From positions 16,164 to 80,163 of the forward strand of contig JANOVV010000065.1 in assembly GCA_031417555.1 (NCBI GenBank): a DNA stretch of 64,000 bases. Reading direction: 5' to 3'. Positions 62,931 through 64,000 of this stretch are shown here, piece by piece. Source of the DNA: JADKIH01 sp031417555 (GTDB lineage: Bacteria; Bacteroidota; Bacteroidia; AKYH767-A; 2013-40CM-41-45). Under the pieces are notes generated by a model. That model was not told the DNA's origin. It was given only the letters and a program-made list of their open reading frames with translations, and ran no database searches. The position numbers and the translations under genes were made by a program. How positions within the stretch are numbered: position 1 is the first letter of the stretch; the number at the start of each line of letters is the position of its first letter.

Positions 62931-63836
62931 TTAATTATTAATTAGGTCAATAAAGATTGATTCCAGATCATTTTTAATAGTGCTGATTTGATAAATATCA
63001 ACTCCTGCACTCACAAGTTGTTTTACCAAGCCGGCAATTCCTTCGTTATCAATTAATGGAATCGTAATGTATCCATTTACTATTAAAGGTGTTGTACCAT
63101 TAGATAAAATAATCTGAGCTGTTTTATTTACATCATTTGTATCAAACCGAATTACAGAACTGAGCATTTGTTTTAAATGCAAGTCCGAAAGTGTGCCTTG
63201 AAATAAAAGAGATCCCTTATTTATTATTCCAATATGGGTAACCATTTTTTCAATTTCAGATAACAGGTGACTTGAAATAACAATTGTAATATTATGTTCT
63301 TCATTTAATTTTTTTAATAGTTCCCGTATTTCAATAATTCCACCGGGGTCTAGTCCATTGGTTGGTTCGTCAAGAATTAATAATGATGGATTATGCAACA
63401 TTGCCATAGCAATACTCAATCGCTGCTTCATGCCTAAGGAGAAATTCGATGTCTTTTTCTTTCCGGTGTTTTTAAGACCAACTATTTCCAATACCTCGCC
63501 GATCCTAGTTGTAGCACAGCGATAAACCTTTTGAAGTAGTATTAAATTTTCCGCGGCTGTTAAATGTCCGTAAAAGGATGGTGATTCAATTAAAGAGCCG
63601 GTGTTTTTTAATATTTCAAGCCGGTTCTTTTCAAATGGCTTATTAAAAACATGAATCGTCCCTTCTTGTTTTCTTAGTAGACCAAGTATTAATCTTAAGG
63701 TCGTTGTCTTTCCTGCACCGTTTGGTCCTAAGAAGCCATAAATAGAACCTTGAGGCACCTGAAGATTAATGTCCGTTAAAACAGTTTCCTTTTCTGAAAA
63801 TTTATATGATAAATGTTGAGTCTCTATGCAATACAT
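62931..63836 (-). CDS. ABC transporter ATP-binding protein (ABC-2 exporter, lantibiotic-immunity-like)
   Basis: This 301-residue ATPase has Walker A GPNGAGKTTTL (about 36-46), signature FSLGMKQRLSIAMAML (with LG instead of the usual SGG, a feature of this exporter group), Walker B LLILDEPTNGLDPGG and the switch His in VISSHLLSE. The C-terminal 80 residues (after about 220) are the small extra domain of BcrA/LanF-type ATPases. It pairs with the permease 11 bp downstream. The ATG start gives the usual TQHLSYKF N-terminus. Confidence 0.92.
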   Translation of the reverse strand: MYCIETQHLSYKFSEKETVLTDINLQVPQGSIYGFLGPNGAGKTTTLRLILGLLRKQEGTIHVFNKPFEKNRLEILKNTGSLIESPSFYGHLTAAENLILLQKVYRCATTRIGEVLEIVGLKNTGKKKTSNFSLGMKQRLSIAMAMLHNPSLLILDEPTNGLDPGGIIEIRELLKKLNEEHNITIVISSHLLSEIEKMVTHIGIINKGSLLFQGTLSDLHLKQMLSSVIRFDTNDVNKTAQIILSNGTTPLIVNGYITIPLIDNEGIAGLVKQLVSAGVDIYQISTIKNDLESIFIDLINN

Positions 63837-63878
63837 ATTAATAGTTCGGTCATATTATTTATCAATAGTGTCCGGTTA

Positions 63879-64000
63879 TTACTCAAAGATATTCAATTGA
63901 TTACAGACTTGTTCAGTTAAGTTGTTATTTTCATTTTCTTGAAATGCTTGTTTGATGGGCATTTTCTCGAATAAACTAACAGATAGAATTTGTAAAATAG
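63879..64000 (-). pseudogene. C-terminal part of an IS4-family-like transposase (continues off the right edge)
   Basis: The minus-strand frame at the right edge reads ILQILSVSLFEKMPIKQAF, then QENENNNLTEQVCNQLNIFE and a stop at 63879-63881. The LQILSVSLFEKxPI...NQLNIF pattern resembles, from memory, the extreme C-terminus of IS4-family transposases of Bacteroidota. At least 40 codons are visible and the frame is open to the window edge. The gene may be intact beyond it; the 'pseudogene' label reflects only that most of it cannot be seen. A possible insertion sequence end lies in 63837-63878. Confidence 0.45.

Overview
The window comes from a low-GC member of the phylum Bacteroidota. Several lines of evidence agree: a gliding-motility lipoprotein GldH, three secreted proteins with type IX secretion (T9SS) C-terminal sorting domains, DUF4270 and DUF5723 proteins, the ActA/ActB subunits of alternative complex III, RicT next to holB, and TAnnTTTG promoter elements with no clear Shine-Dalgarno sequences. 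Most of it reads as ordinary chromosome. I found no rRNA, tRNA or CRISPR array. No database search was possible; names rest on motifs, lengths and neighbours.

Layout. 1-2.4 kb: the start of actB and all of actA (respiratory alternative complex III, minus strand). 2.8-6.4 kb: a cyclase-family hydrolase, a VIT-type metal transporter, a cysteine desulfurase and panC, all minus. 6.6-12.5 kb, plus: a half-length glycogen-synthase-like protein, a DUF4270 lipoprotein, glmS, an outer-membrane-type protein and an alpha/beta hydrolase that has lost its nucleophile. 12.7-13.6 kb: a REP-associated (Y1/HUH) transposase between two inverted REP-like palindromes. 13.8-16.8 kb, minus: NifU-like and Mrp-like Fe-S proteins, an intergenic nested palindrome, an alkyltransferase-like DNA-lesion sensor and trmB. 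17-19.1 kb: a glycosyltransferase, a lipoprotein and a gamma-carbonic anhydrase. 19.3-21.2 kb: a group II intron with its maturase, inserted into a dispersed intergenic repeat. 21.3-26.5 kb: a T9SS cargo protein, a serine hydrolase, a conserved small protein, a PolB-type exonuclease and a GreA-like factor.

26.8-29.8 kb is the most accessory-looking segment: an HTH/ImmA-IrrE metallopeptidase, a cytoplasmic trypsin-like protease with an intact triad, and a DnaQ-like exonuclease, all on the plus strand. 30-36.4 kb: a double-ATPase peptide-type ABC protein and four glycan-related genes (two GT2 enzymes, a STELLO-like protein, a large membrane protein). 36.4-47.5 kb, mostly minus: CoA-transferase A/B, a class A penicillin-binding protein, a two-gene M16 peptidase pair, gldH, ricT and holB.

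47.7-56.1 kb: a secreted M28 peptidase, a DUF5723 outer-membrane protein, a DUF885 metallopeptidase lipoprotein, an OsmC protein and a subtilisin, so secreted proteolysis is a theme. 56.2-63.9 kb: an ICMT-like methyltransferase, an MFS transporter, a beta-barrel protein, pgk, YbjQ, a DUF1624-type acyltransferase and an ABC-2 exporter pair. The right edge holds the C-terminus of what looks like an IS4-family transposase.
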